A DNA stretch of 64,000 nucleotides from Hyaloscypha bicolor E. Lineage: Eukaryota > Ascomycota > Leotiomycetes > Helotiales > Hyaloscyphaceae. The position numbers and the translations under genes are program-made. Location of the stretch: the NCBI RefSeq assembly GCF_002865645.1, contig NW_020194588.1, forward strand, positions 540,092 to 604,091, in the 5' to 3' direction. Of this stretch, positions 1 to 16,615 are shown in pieces; within the stretch, counting starts at the first letter, position 1, and each line of letters begins with the position of its first letter. The notes under the pieces are model-generated. The model did no database searches. It was not told the origin of the DNA and saw only the letters and a program-made list of their open reading frames with translations.

Positions 1-402
1 CCCAATTGCCCGATCGTATTATAGAGCAGCCCTTGGCCTTAAATTACGGGGCAAGCCAGGTAATCGAATCTGCTATGTACTTCCAGCGAACTTGCTCAGG
101 GTCAGGGAGCTTCGACATTTTAACTGGATTTCGCCGTGGAGGCCAGTTAACTTGGCCTTGAGTACTAGCGAGGGGCAGCTTGCAAGGCTTTAAGTGATTT
201 TAGACGCAAAAACATTGAACATCGTATTAAACTTGTATTTGGAAGGTATCTATTCTCAAGGGAATATCGGTAAAGTTACTGCTAAAAAAATTAAGTAGAT
301 GCGTAAGCAAGAGGCTCCAAATATAATAATGCAGGGGTTGAGCTGTGCCAAAATCGAGCTTTTTGATACCTTGCGGGTAAAAGACTGTAGGCAGTACCAT
401 CG
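1..402. other. Normal-GC left flank, no gene recognised
   Basis: This stretch has ordinary base composition and lies just outside the AT-rich block. No open frame of 60 codons or more and no recognisable motif was seen. It could be intergenic DNA or a truncated repeat. Confidence 0.5.
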
Positions 403-2844
<2,442 letters not shown>

Positions 2845-3154
2845 TATTATAATATAGTAAGCTATATTTTATTAAAATTACTTTATTTTAATAGTTTTAA
2901 GATTTTAATTATATAATAAAGGCCATAGTCTTTTATATATAACTTATAGAAATTATATAAGAAAACTAGTTTTTCTATAATCTTAAATAATAATTTCTTT
3001 TCTATATTTAATTAATTAAGCTTTTATATACTATATACTATTTATATTTTATTATTTATACTTTTAATCTTATTATTTTATTATTAAGTTATATTTTATA
3101 CTTTAATATACTTTATATAGGGTTTTAACTTATTATAGTTTCCCTCTTATATAT
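2845..3154 (+). repeat. RIP-mutated copy of the dispersed repeat at 44506-44815
   Basis: This 310-bp stretch aligns without gaps to 44506-44815 at a constant offset of 41661. In the segments compared by eye nearly every difference is a transition, mostly C or G in the right copy against T or A here. For example TACTGTGGTACGGC reads TATTATAATATAGT. The homology stops abruptly on both sides. It is clear evidence that the AT-rich block was made from ordinary repeats by RIP. Confidence 0.9.
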
Positions 3155-6100
3155 TTTATAATAAGTAATATAGGGAAATAGAAACTTTATAATTAAAATA
3201 ATACTCTTATAAAATTCTGAGAGATTTTTATAAGGCGAATTATTAGCTTAGTAAGTTTAGAAAAAAAGGGCTATTATAATACTTTAAGCCTAAGGCTAAA
3301 ATATTAATAATATATAAATATTAATCTTAGTATTTTATATTAATATCTAATATATTTAGTAACCTAGATACGAGTTAGCTATAAGATATAATTATTAGTA
3401 TAATTTATAGAAATAGTAAAAATAGAAGCTAATTATAAAAGAAAAAAAGCAAGAGAAATAAAATAAGAAATATTATATTAAAATAATATAAATTAGATCT
3501 TAGTTAGAAATAGACTTTAATATTCGGAAATAAAGTTATATTATTAATTTATATATTAGTTTTAGTTATAATAAAAACCGAAATAAAGGTAATATTAATT
3601 TTAGTAGAAAAGCTTATTTCTAAATCCGGAAAAGGTATCTAAAAAAGAAAATACTTTTAATTTTAAATAAAATATTAAAAAGAAATCGGAAATAAGAAAT
3701 TATATAAATAATCTAGAAAGCTTTTTAAAAAAAAGAAAAAGATATTAAATAGAAATAAAAAAGAGAATTCAGAAAAGTTAGAGAAATTAATAAAATTATA
3801 TTTATTATTTTTATTATTATTTTTAATAATATTACTAGATATATTTAATTTAATAAAAGTAAGAAAAAATATTATAGATATTAAATTAATAAAATAAGAA
3901 AGTATAAATAATAGAAATAAAACTAGAAAAGCTACTATTTTATTATTATTAATACTAAAACTTAAATCTAGATTATATTTATTATTATTAACTAGTTTTT
4001 TTTTAAATTCCGGTTCCTAAATTAAAAGATATACTTAAATAGGAAATTAGTTTTTTAAAAACCTTATTAATAGAGATTTCAAGTATAAAAACTCTATAAT
4101 TAATTATAAAAGAAATTCTTAAAATTAATATAGCTAAGAATAAATATATACTAATACCGGATTTAAATTTATTATTTATAGAAACTTTTAAAGTATTATA
4201 GTTTTAGAAAAATAATATTTCTATATTCTTAGAATAATATATAAATATATATAAGAACTATTATATTTCTAATAATATTAAAAGAGAGAGAATTATCTAT
4301 TATATTTCTTTTATTTATAAGAATTAAATTAAGGCTATACCAGAATACTATACTAATAACTTAGAAAATTATTAGGAAACCAAGTTCTTTAAGGCCTTAT
4401 TAAAGAAATTCCGAGAATATAATTAGAAAATACTTAAAATTAGCTATAAATTTCTTAATTAGATTATTATATAAGCCTAAAATAAAGAAATCTTTTCTAA
4501 GTCTTATATTAATATATTTAATAAAATATTAAAGAAATTATTAAAGAAAAAAGAAATAGATAAAATTATTTAATACCGAGAATTTATAAAGAAATTATTT
4601 ATTCTAGTAAATAATTATATTCTTAAAAATATAAACTTTAAGCCTATAAATATTTCTATTTATAAATATAATAAAACATATAAAAAAGTATTAATATTCT
4701 ATTAATATAAAAAGAAAAAACATTATTTTAATATTAATAATAATTCAGATATATCTAAACTTAAATATAATAATTTATAATATAATTTCTAAACTAGAAA
4801 ATAATTATTCTTTATTAGTTCTTTCTATTATACTTTTTAAAGCTATTATAGATATAAATAAAAAAAGAGCCTAACTTATAGCTAATTATATAAAATTTAC
4901 TAAAAATAGCAAATCTAAAAGAAATAATATTAATTAGCTAGTAAAAAGTCTAGAAAAACTATTTATTATAATTATAACTTAAAATAACTTATAAAAATAA
5001 CTTAATATAACTATTATTATAATTCTGGAAAATATCTATAGCCTATTTATATTATCTAGCTAATTATAATAAGAATAATAATATTAATAGCCTAGTAAAT
5101 ATAATTCGGGTTTTCGGGAAAAATATATTAGAAGTTATAATAAAAGTTATAGAAAGTATTATAGTAGTTATAGTAATTAAACTAAAATAGATAAAGAGTT
5201 CAAATAATTATATTCTAAAGAAAATTAGTCTTAAATATAATTAAAAAAATATTATTTAAATTAATATAGCCTATAGTATAAATCCAGAATTAAGGAAACA
5301 AATTTATTATAAATACTATAATAGAAATAAGAATAATAATATTAATTTAGAATATATTTATATTTTTTAGTTTTATTATTTACTAATAAAAAAGCTTATA
5401 AATTATAAATATATTTACTAATTTAATAAAAGATATCTAATTTACTAAATAAGAAAAAAATAAGAAAACTAGCTAACCGGAATTTATATATAGAAGTAAA
5501 TAAATTATATCTAAGGAATTTAAATAGCTGCTTTATTTTAAAAGAAATTATATTAGAATTACTAATATTTTAAATTCTGGAATTAATAAATAATATTAAG
5601 ATTTAGTTATAAATAGTATTTCTATTAATATAATAACGGGCTTTTTATTAAAAAGAAAAAGAAAAGAAATAGAAATAGCTAAAAAGGTTTTCCGAAAATA
5701 AACCAGAATAAAAAAAAGCTATTCTATATAAGAGGCCAGTAATATACTATTCTAAAAAATAATAAATAAAGAAATAGTCTAGCTAAGAATATAAATATTA
5801 ATACTTCCGGAAATAAATAAAACAAATTAGAAATCTAATATACTTTTAATTATAATAAATATAGAATTCCTAAAATTAATAATATTTTAATAAAACTACT
5901 AAAGAAAATAATTATTTTATTTCTAAAAACTTAGAAAGAAATAAGAATACTTATTAATACTTTAAAAATATTAGATCTAGCTATTATATTTTAGAACTAA
6001 TAAATTAAGAATAATATTTCCTATTTTATTATCTTATAAATAAGAAATACTATTATATTAAATATAATAAGATATACTAAAAAATTTATAAAACTAGTAA

Positions 6101-6180
6101 CTATAACTTATATAATAAATAAAATATCTAATATTAATAGAATTATTTAATTTAAAAATAATAGTATTAATATTCGAATA
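3155..6180 (+). mobile_element. Gypsy element F, part 1 (leader and gag)
   Basis: Plus-strand translation of about 4240-4700 resembles a fungal Gypsy gag (capsid) region. A segment like YYISFIYKN is followed by IKAIPEYYTNN, then FFKALLKKFREYN, with stops where Trp or Gln would be expected. The sequence then runs into Gypsy element A at 6181. F pol resumes at 14013, after A, so this is the 5' part of the backbone element. The 5' LTR could not be delimited. Heavy RIP (very few CA or TG dinucleotides) makes it one of the oldest elements here. Confidence 0.65.
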
Positions 6181-6478
6181 TATAAGGTATTTATTAGTAG
6201 GTAATAAGACAATAGAATAAATTAGTATATTATAAAACTATAGTATTAAATTCAGTATAGAACTAATCTCTGTTTCTCCTATAAGGTCCAAAAAAGCCCC
6301 CTCTAAATAGAAGGCCCCAATAATATATATATAATTAGTAATTTATAAGCCTAATACTTATAATATAAATAGTAGTTAGTTATAATATTAAAGGGCCTTT
6401 AATCTCTCTAATTAATACCTGTAATATCCGAGATTCTTTATATATCCTTAAGTTACATATAACCCTATATATATTATA
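6181..6478 (-). repeat. 3' LTR of element A
   Basis: A 298-bp direct repeat of 13715-14012. Its termini TATAAG...ATTATA fit RIP-altered TGTAAG...TTACA ends. Confidence 0.93.
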
Positions 6479-9400
6479 ACTATACTCCTCTTCTAGAATC
6501 TTATTCCCAAGATCTATTAATTCATTCTAGTAAAATATTTAATTAATTATATATTTAATTAAAGTAAACTTCTAGTATCTTAGAAAATGGATTTACTAAT
6601 ATAATCTAGATAATAGATATAAAAATCGTCTAATTAGATTAGGACTAAGTAAGCGAGAAAAAAGGGTAATTATACTTCAAATATAGGGGCTAGTTAATAA
6701 TTATAATTTTATTTGGGATCTAAGTATTCTAATTAGCTCAATTCAAAGTACCAAGGCACTACCCTATAAAATTAATACTACCTATTAGATCTTGTATTAG
6801 AATAATCTAAATAGCTATATAGAAAGAATTTAATAAATATTTATATAAGAAACTTATATAAATATTTCTAAGATTCTAGAGATTATTTATAGGCTTCTAG
6901 AAATATATATTAATTAATTACGCTAATTTCCGATTAGAACTAGCTCGAAAACTAGTAGTTAATCCAGATAGTTCTCTATTTCTATAAAAGAATCTCTTTA
7001 TATTACTATATACTCTCTTTCTTTCTAATAACTATATATATAATAACTTTTTCTATTATTACTTTCTAGCCTCTTCTTCTGCCCTTCTCCAAGTCTTTTT
7101 TAATTATTTTTAATTAATTCCATAATATCTTCTTCTGGCTTTATTATTCGTTTATATAATAACAAGTATAAAGGTAACCTTATAGCCTTCTTTTCTATTA
7201 CTAGTAAATACTTGAAATATTTTAAGTATTTGCTTATTAATCCCTTTACCTTATATACTATAGTACCTGGCAAGAAGAATTATAACTATTATAATAAAGG
7301 TTCTAAGTCTTATATATTAGTAAGTTCTTTAGCTTTAATATTTATTAAAGCTAACGTAATTTCAGATTCCTTACTACTTATTAGAGGCTTGCCGGTCCTA
7401 GAAAGATACTATTATAATCTTTAAGAAATTTCTTAAAGTATATCCTAAATAGTATTATACTAATAAGAATAATATTATTAATTAGGTTTTCAAAAACTAG
7501 AAAAATACTAATAAGCTTCGGAATTCTTCTTCCTATCTTAATAAGGCAGATAATAATACTACTTGAATTAGTATTCTAAAGGTAAGTTTTTTCTAATATA
7601 CTTAGATACTTACTAATTTCTTAAAGAAATACTATAATATCTATTTTTAAGGTATTAATCTTATTATTAAGCTTACTACCGAGATTACTAAGTAGTCTAC
7701 TACTAGTACTTCAAGTACTAATAATATAATACTTATAACTATTCGGAACCTGACTTCAGAAATTCGGGCCTTTTATAAAGTATATATAGCTATTATAAGT
7801 TCCTTATTTATTTCTCTTAATATCTTTAATACTAATATTATTATAATATAATTATATTTTATTAAAAAATAAGCGGATTCCGGAAAGTATTAGCTAATTC
7901 TTTACTAAATCCTAAATAGGGCCGGTATTTAATATTTTTATTTTGGGAATTAGAAATTTATAGGAATTAAAGTTTATTTATTTAAGATACCTATAGCTAG
8001 TTTATCTATAATAAATCTTTCTTAATCCTAAACCTTTTTCTAATAATTTAAATATAATTCTTATAAGCCTTAATAAAATCCTAAAAAACCTTTATAAGTA
8101 AAAAAACCCAGGGAAAAAGTATTTCTATTATTATTCCGGGCCTTTTCTTAGCTATCTAGGTTCTCTCTTTCTTTTAAATAGCCTTTTTCTTAGTAGTCCA
8201 GAATTCTTTTTAACCTTAAAAAATTATTAAAAAATAGTTTCGGATTTTAAGCTATAGTTTTAGTTATATAATTTTAGAAGTTTCTTGAAATTTTTAAGAT
8301 TAGGAAAAGCAGGTAACCAGATATTATAATCTTTAGGCCAGGCTTTCTATTTAATTAAATACTATTATTCCTTATTTCTATTATCTTATTAGTAATTAAT
8401 AATAGCTTCTATTTCCTATTTTTATTCTTTATTATTATTTATTAATTCCGGAAGTTCTCCGAAGAGATATAAGTATAGCTCCTAACTCTTTTTTATTATA
8501 TACTTTTTAAGAAGAGAAATATAGAAAGTTAGATATAAATAATTATATATACTTAGTAATTCTAACTTATATACTAAATTACTAATATATTTAAGGATCC
8601 TAAATAGATCTATAAATTTTAGCTTAAGCTTTCCTGCCTTAAGTTTAATATTCTTTATTAATAGTATTATTTAGGCTTCTTTAAAGTAGTATTTAGCTAA
8701 CTAATACTTATTATAGTAGGTTTCCCGGTTATTTTATATATAATACTATAAATCCTTAAGCTTTCTTCGCTTTATTTTAAAGATTTCTAGCCTTTTATAT
8801 ATAGCTAATACCTTTCCTATAATCCTGTTCTCAAAATTCTATAGAAGTTAAGGATAGTATCCGTAATATATATAAAAAGATATATTCTATAAAACCTAAT
8901 ATTTTAAGTTATTATATATAAATTCCGCAAAAGATAACTTCTTAAACTAGTTATTCTTTTAGGTATTATAATAATATCTTAGATAGTATTTCAGGGCCTA
9001 GTTCTGCCTTTCTATCTAACTATTCGTCTAGAAATAGTAAGCTATACTTAAATACTATTTATATATTAAATAGAAGCAGAAAGCAGACTAGAACTAGCTA
9101 GTAAATACTATTCCTTAATTAGAAATAATTTTATTAGAGGAGCTAAAGATTAAGAAAATATATTCCTATATAATTTTAGTAAACTCTAGAAAGTTAATAG
9201 TTTTATAATATATAATATATCTTACTATTTTAGAGTACTAGTTAATAACTATAAGAATTATATTAAAATCAGAACCTTTTATCGGATTCTTATATAGTAG
9301 TAAACCTGTAATAAAATCTATAGAGATCTTACTCTAGGATTTCTTAGGCTATAGTAAACTACTAAGCAGACTATATAGTAAATACCTCTTTATCTTAACT

Positions 9401-12400
9401 CTCTAGCAAATATTATATTCTTAATAATAATTATAAATATTTCCTTCTATATTCTCCTAATACTAAGATCTTCTAAAAAGCTCGAGAGTCTTTTCTACTC
9501 TATAGTATTTGGCTATTAGGTTATTATAATAAAGTTTTATAACTTCTTAATATAAAGCGAAATTATTAGGTATAATAATTCTGGAATAGTACTTAAGTAA
9601 ACCCGAATTATTTTTCCAGATTTCTTTTCTTTTAGTATCTTTCTTACTAAGCCTCTATTTTATAATATTCTAATATTAAGAATTATTTCTCTAAGCTATC
9701 TAGATAATATCCAGAAGAGATTTAGATAAAGAGGCTAGTACTATAGTTCTTTTAGTAGTTATATATATCTATATATAAGGAATTAGATATTTATAACTAT
9801 CTAATTCAAAAACTCGAGAGACTAAAAAGTCTTTAGTTCTATTAAGTAATATAGTTATAGATACTTCTATTACCTTAGCTATAATAGTAGAGCCTTTAAG
9901 GCATCTTTCTATATTTTACTTCTTAACTAATTCTATAGTTAAGGGATTTATAAAATAATCTATTTATTTATCTTATAGCAAATATTTCTCCTTAGCCGCT
10001 ATAGATATAGTAAGTATTAAATAATACTTATTTCAAAAAGAGAACTCTTTAGATATCTATAAGAATCTCTGAATTATAACTATAAAAGCTTTCTTTAACT
10101 TATTTTAAAAAGTCAGAAGCCAAATTATATTAATAGAACCTTCTTTATAATTAGGTCTTTTACTAGGTCCGTTTGCTAGATTTAAGGCGCCTCTATAATA
10201 AATAATATTAAAATTATATATTATAAAATATATTATCTAATATATTTAATAGCTCTCTAGATACTTTATTTCTATAAAGTATTAGAGGTTATTATAGTCT
10301 ATAATAACCTTAATTATAAACCTGAATCCTTTAAGGTAATAGTACTAATACTTAAAGGCTTTAATAATTATAAGCAGCTTCCTATTATAGATACTATAGT
10401 TATATTTAGCTCCGGAAAGTTTCCGGAACTAGAATACTACTAGATACTAGTATTTTTTCGGGCTATTACTAGAATTAACCTATTATAAAATAGTACTAAT
10501 AATTACAAATTTTAATATATTAGTTTTAATATAAATCTTCTTAGAAGAATTAAAATAGACTAGAATAGGTATTATAGTAAAAGCTTTTTTTAAAGTCTTA
10601 AAGCTTTTAGCCGCTTTATTTATTTATATAAAGGAACCGGATTTCCGGCCCTTTTCTATTTCTTTTAAGAAGTTTATTAAGCCTATAGCTACCTAAAAGT
10701 AATAGTAAATAAATCTATAATAGAAATTAGTAAATTCAAGAAATACTTAAATATTATAGAATAATTCTAGTTCTAGCTATTTAATAATACTATAAATCCG
10801 TTCAGGATTCATATAAATACCTTTTATTCTAATAAGGAAGCTCAAAAATTCGACTTCTTTAATATTAAACTTATATTTACTAAGTTTATAAAATAGATTA
10901 TTTTTATATAGCCTAGTAAGTATCTGGCGAATATAATTATAGTATTTACCTTTATTTCGGAAGTAAATAAAAATATCGTCTAAATAAATAATTATAAAAT
11001 AATCCAGAAGCCCTATAAGTATAATATTAATATATATTTAAAATATAACTAGTATATTAGCTAGCCTAAAAGGTATTATAAGATATTCAAAATAGCTATA
11101 GTAGGTCCTAAAAGCCGTTTTCTACTTATATTTTTTATAAATTCTTACCTAATAATATATATTCTTAAGATCTAGTTTTATAAAGATCTTAGCTTTTCGG
11201 AGCTAGTTAAGAGTCTTATTAATAAGAGAAAGCAAATGCTAATTCTTGATTATAACTTAATTAAGTTTATAATAATTAATATAAAGGTATAGTTCTTTAT
11301 TTTTCTTGGGAATAAAAAAAATAAGCGCCCCTACTAGACTTTTATTAGGCTTTATCTAATATTTATAAAATATATCCTATAAATACAGATATAATACTTC
11401 TAGTTAGGTCTCTAATAGATTATATAAAGGTCTATATGGAACCGTACTATCTATATTAATAAAGTATTTAATACTACTAAGATTAGGAAGTTCTGAAGCT
11501 TTATTAGAATTAAAAACCTCTAAGAAGTTTTTATATTTATTATTTCGGAAATAGACAGGTATCTCTAAGGCCCCTTTCCGGAAGATATTAATTTACTATA
11601 TTAAAAACTCCTATTTAGTATTACTAGAACTATATAATAAAGCAGAAACCTAGTAACTATTACAAATATATAAAGCCTATTATCTAGAATAGTTATATTT
11701 GCCTTTAGTTAAAAATAAAACTTGAGGTACTAGCTTAAAATACTAGTTAAGCTCCTTACTAAATTCTTTTAGTATTAGAATCTCAATATTATTAGACTAT
11801 ATAAATATATATATCTATTATTTCTTAATATAGTCTATATATTATATAAGGGTTACTTTATAGAATTCCATACCAAAAATAAGGCTATAAGAGCCAATAT
11901 TCTTATATCTATAGAACCGGAGCTTAAAAGAATATATTTTACTATAATTATCTATAATAAATACCTTAAGATTATAGGCTTAATAGATCTTAAATCTATT
12001 TCTATAAAAGATTACAAATTCTTAATTATATTTAGCTAAAATAGTAAAGCCCCGGCTTTAAGCTCAATTATTATTAAGGAAGTTATAGTCTAATCCGGTA
12101 TTACTGAGTCCGCTATATACCTCTAAGGCACCTACTTCTAGCTATATTAATCTTATTTAAATAGTTATATAAAGTAATATACCTTTTTTATTATAGCTAA
12201 AATTATTAATATTTAAGATTTGGCCTTCCCTTTTCCCTATTTCTTAGAAGGGTCTTCTCTAAAGCGCTTCTCTATAGTAATAGTATTAACCTGCTTTTAT
12301 AGACGCCTTAACTTTTCTATAGTTTTGGCCTTATTAGGGTTCTATTAAGCCTATTCGGTATACTTGAAATACTTCATATTTCCTGAAAAGTACCCTTTCT

Positions 12401-13399
12401 ATTTATAAGTCTAATAAACTATACCTAAAATAGAACTAGTACTTTATTAAGGCCTTAAAGAGGCCAAAGCATTACCTAAAGGTTTCTTATATAATTTTCG
12501 GAACTTATTCTTTTTTTTTCAATGGCCTTACAAATCAGAATTCGCTAAGTTAGAGTTCTTAAGAGCAGAATTGCCCTTATTAGACTTCCCTGCCTTTACT
12601 TTTCTTAATTTGGAATAAGTAGTATATTCTGCTTTCTAAGCTTTCTTAAGCTACTCGGAAATAGATACTATCTTATCTTCTAAGAAAATAGATATAAGTA
12701 TCTAATAAGTCTTATAGTTAGATAAAGCAGTATTAAGAGTCCGGACCCAGTCTCTCTTAGGGTATAGGTTCTAGTTAACTTTAAGACTAATTATTCGAGT
12801 ATATAACTTAGTAATTATCTCGCTATCCTTCTAATAAAGATCTCGGAGCTCCTTAAAGGCATCTTATTAACGGGTTTAAGGTACTTGAAATATATTAGCC
12901 AAATAGGCCTTAAATCGCTCCTAATAGACCTTATATAATAGTAGGCTTTGCTTTATTATAGCCTTCCAAGTATTATAAGGTTTATTCCTAAAGGCACTTA
13001 TAGTAGAGTTAACTCTAGAAAAGTATCTATTATAAGTTCAAGGTTAGGTCCTAAAGACCGCCTTCTAAAAAGATATAAATATTCTCTATTTCTTAAGAAA
13101 CTTTCTATAATATAAGTCAGGTATCCGGATTTTAAGAAGCTTCTCTCGGTTTAAATATATCTTCAGGATATTATATAGTAGCTCCTAACAAATAGTATCG
13201 AGATTACTCTTAAAGCTTATTATATTAGGAAAGAGGGTAGGTTCTAACCCCATTTTAGGAAGTTCCCTAATAGAAATTACCGAGAAAGATAAGGTAGACT
13301 TATAAATAAAGTTTCTATAAAATATAATAAACCGCAAGATATCCCTAAAGGCACTCTTATATTACTTTAATTATAGGATATATTAGTTAATTATATTCA

Positions 13400-13612
13400 C
13401 TAATTCTTACTTTTATTAGAGTGCTTCGATATTAATATATAATCTCTATTCCGTAGCTTAGGCGGCAGTGACTTGGGTATTAATCTCGGTATCTTAATTA
13501 TTACTGGAATTATTTCTATTATTATTATTAGCTCTCGGAGGCTCCTAAAAGGCCCCGTTAAAAGTATTAGATAAGCCTTTGCTATTACCCATATCGGGAT
13601 TAATCTAGTCAA
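13400..13612 (-). pseudogene. N-terminal gag fragment of element A
   Basis: A 70-codon open stretch just inside the 5' LTR of element A on its coding strand, where gag should begin. It holds no conserved domain I can name. It survives by chance in a RIP-mutated element whose downstream frames are full of stops. Confidence 0.4.
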
Positions 13613-13714
13613 CTTCCTCTATAGGAATAGCTCCGGTAAGGAATTATATGTTTCGCAGATTTCGAGATATAATTACTTATTAAACTACCTCCTTTAAGGG
13701 TAGAGAGATTAGCT

Positions 13715-14012
13715 TATAAGGTATTTATTAGTAGGTAATAAGATAATAAAATAAATTAGTATATTATAAAACTATAGTATTAAATTTAGTATAGAACTAA
13801 TCTCTGTCCCTCCTATAAGGTCCAGGGAAGCCCCTTCTAAATAGAAGGCCCCGATAACATATATATAATTAGTAATTTATAAGCCTAATACTTATAATAT
13901 AAATAATAGTTAGTTATAACGTTAAAGGGCCTTTAATCTCCCTAATTAATATCCGCAATATCCAAGGTTTATTATATGCCCTTAAGTTATATATAACCCT
14001 ATATATATTACA
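13715..14012 (-). repeat. 5' LTR of element A
   Basis: A 298-bp direct repeat of 6181-6478, equal in length and differing mostly by transitions. It is followed by the GAATA target duplication. Confidence 0.93.
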
Positions 14013-16358
14013 GAATATTACTAGCTTATAAATATATTATATAATCTTTATATTTCTAATTTATATTTCGAGAACTTTAAAGAAATATTAAATATAAAGA
14101 AATAATTAATACTAGAACTAAAATTAATCTTTTTTCTAAAAAGATTTCCAGAAATATTAATAAAATAATATATAATATTATAGATTATTAAATATCTATT
14201 ATTATTAGAGCTAAATTTGAATTTATAAAAATAGTAAAGCTTAAAGCTAAGGTTATAAAAGAAATAGAATATAAAGATATATTTTTTCTAATTAAAAAAA
14301 CTCTAAAGATTCTATTTAATTAATTATTTTTAATAAAAATAAAAATAAAAATTATATATAAAAGTAATAGTTTATAAAATAGAAGATTTACAAATTCTAA
14401 AAATAACTAGAATACTTATATTATTATAATTATTTTATTTTTATAGAATACTAGGAAATAGAAAAAAGTAATAATTTAAAAGTATTAAGTTTCTAGAATT
14501 AAGAAATTAAATAATATAGAATAAGAAACTAAAAATAAAAAGGAAAAATAAAGCCTGATATTATAACTAGTAGTAATATTAGAGAAAATAGAAAAATACC
14601 GGGATTTCTTATTAATTCTTTTATTTTAGGTTTAGAAGTTTAGGAAATTAATAATATTTTTAGAGAAACTAAAATAAAAAAAGGTTCTAATTAGAGTATT
14701 ATTAAGAATAGTTCCGGATTTAATAGAAAAGAAAATAAAAAGAATATTAAATAAAGATATTTCTAAAAAAGAAATAGAATAATATTTTATAATAATAAAA
14801 AAATATATTCTCGAAGTTATAAAACCTAAAACCCAAAATTAGAAAAGATTTTAGAATATATAAGAATTTAAAAAAGGCATTTTAGAATACTAGATAAAAA
14901 GATATTCTTTATACCTAAATAGAAAAAAGCTAAATTGAAAAATTATAAATTTCGGAAATTAAATAAAAATAATACTAAAGAAAATAATTATAGCTTTTAA
15001 AGAAAAAAATAATAACTATAGTTTATTTCTAGTTATAGAAATATATAAAATAAAAAATAAGAAAATATAACTAGTAAATACTAATAATAGAACTAGAAAA
15101 GGTTTTAGTAAATATTTAAACTAGTTTAAAAGTCTCAAAACTAAAAAATATTTATAAAAATATACTAGAAAATATAGAAACTATTTTTTATTAAAAATAT
15201 TAGTTATTCTAAAAGATTTATAATTTATTTCGAAATGTTTTAAATAATTAGATATAAGGAACTAGTTCTAGAATAAGAAACTAGCTATATTCCAAGAATT
15301 AATAATTAATTAAAAAATACTATTATATTTAATTAAAAAGAAATAAGAAAAATTTATAAAAATATTAGTTTATTTATTCTAATTAAGACTATTAAATATA
15401 AGGCCTAATAAGAGAAAAATTTCCTATATTCTAAAGCTTTAATACTAGTAGTAGTAAAACTACTATTAGAATATTTAGATTATAAAATTCTTAAAAAATA
15501 TAATAAATCTTACTAGAATTTATAGTTTTTAGTTATAAAAAAGGTTATTAGAACTTATAAACTAATTAATATTATTATAGAAATAAATTTAATAATCTTA
15601 TAAAATACTAATTTATTTCTATTTATTAATAAAATCTCAGAGAAATTTATTAGATATATTTATATTTTTCTAATTAATTTCTTTTTTAAATATAATTAAT
15701 TTATACTAGATACTTATAATAAAGATTTAACTATATTTATAATACTTCTGGAACTATTAAGAATAACTATATTATTTTAGGAAGCTACTAATTTTATTAT
15801 ATAGTTTATATAAATTATTATAATTATTTTAGAGAATTTATTTCCTAAAATTATTATATTATTTATTAATAATATTAGAGTTAAGAAATCTTATATAAAC
15901 TATAATAAGTAGCTTATTTTATCTAATATTTAGTATTTTATATTCGAATATTTTTAAAACCTAAATATAATCTTAGATAAAATTAAAAAAGCTAAAGCTA
16001 ATATTAGAAAAAAATCGCAGTTTTATTATAATAATATAATTATTATTAGCTTTATTTATAAAGTACTTAGAAGAAGCCTTTTAAGTTCAGAAATTACTAA
16101 GATTTTAAAATAGAAATATTATAATAATATAACTAAAAATAAGGCATTTATTAGAATTATTATTTATTATTATATTTGAATTAAAGGCTTTATAATTATT
16201 ACTAAATCTATTTATTATTTAATAAAAAAAGATATAATATAAAAATAGAATAATAAGTAAATATAAGCTATATAAATTCTTTAAAAAAAGCTTATTATTA
16301 TTTTAATACTTTATAAGTTATATTATAATTTATTAGAAGATTAGAAAATAATAATTAT
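14013..16358 (+). mobile_element. Gypsy element F, part 2 (pol, reverse transcriptase)
   Basis: F resumes after element A. Plus-strand translation at about 15640-15910 keeps the spacing of a fungal Gypsy RT: a stretch reading RFNYIYNTSGTIKNNYIILG corresponds to the usual RDLTAI.TPLGPLRMTTLPQG once C/G-to-T/A changes are allowed for. It is followed by a PFIDD-like active-site region near 15860. At 16100-16350 comes the connection and start of RNase H (motifs like KGFTIIAEPIY.L). The frame is cut by element E at 16358 and continues at 22460. Confidence 0.75.
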
Positions 16359-16615
16359 TATAGTTATTATAATATATAGTACTAGTAAAAGTTAGACTAG
16401 AGCTAGTAAGGTATCTGGTATCTAAGTAAGGCATTTATAATTACCTAATTATTATATATAACCCCGAGCTTAAGCTAATATATAGGCCTATATATAGCTT
16501 GTAATTATTTAGATCCGAGACTCTTTCGAGATCTTCTTCTCTCTTTAGCTTTAAATTATTAAAATAGAGATAGTTAAACTATATCTTTTAGGCCCTAGAT
16601 CTTATATTTATAATA
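16359..16615 (+). repeat. 5' LTR of element E
   Basis: A 257-bp direct repeat of 22203-22459. Both copies share the run CTAGTAAGGTATCTGGTAT. It is preceded by ATTAT (16354-16358). Confidence 0.92.

Larger units (their letters stand above)
6181..14012 (-). mobile_element. Gypsy LTR retrotransposon A, full length, RIP-mutated
   Basis: The element is 7.8 kb, with two 298-bp LTRs (6181-6478 and 13715-14012) and a perfect 5-bp target duplication GAATA (6176-6180, 14013-14017). Minus-strand orientation is shown by reverse transcriptase: the catalytic YLDD motif, in context IIIYLDDIFIYF, is encoded at 10986-10975. A purine-rich tract (AGAAGAGGAG) lies just inside the left, 3' LTR near 6484-6495. 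Order on the minus strand is gag (about 13612-12200), protease/RT, RNase H, integrase. All frames carry stops, so it is dead. It keeps more G+C than its relative B and sits inside element F. Confidence 0.92.
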
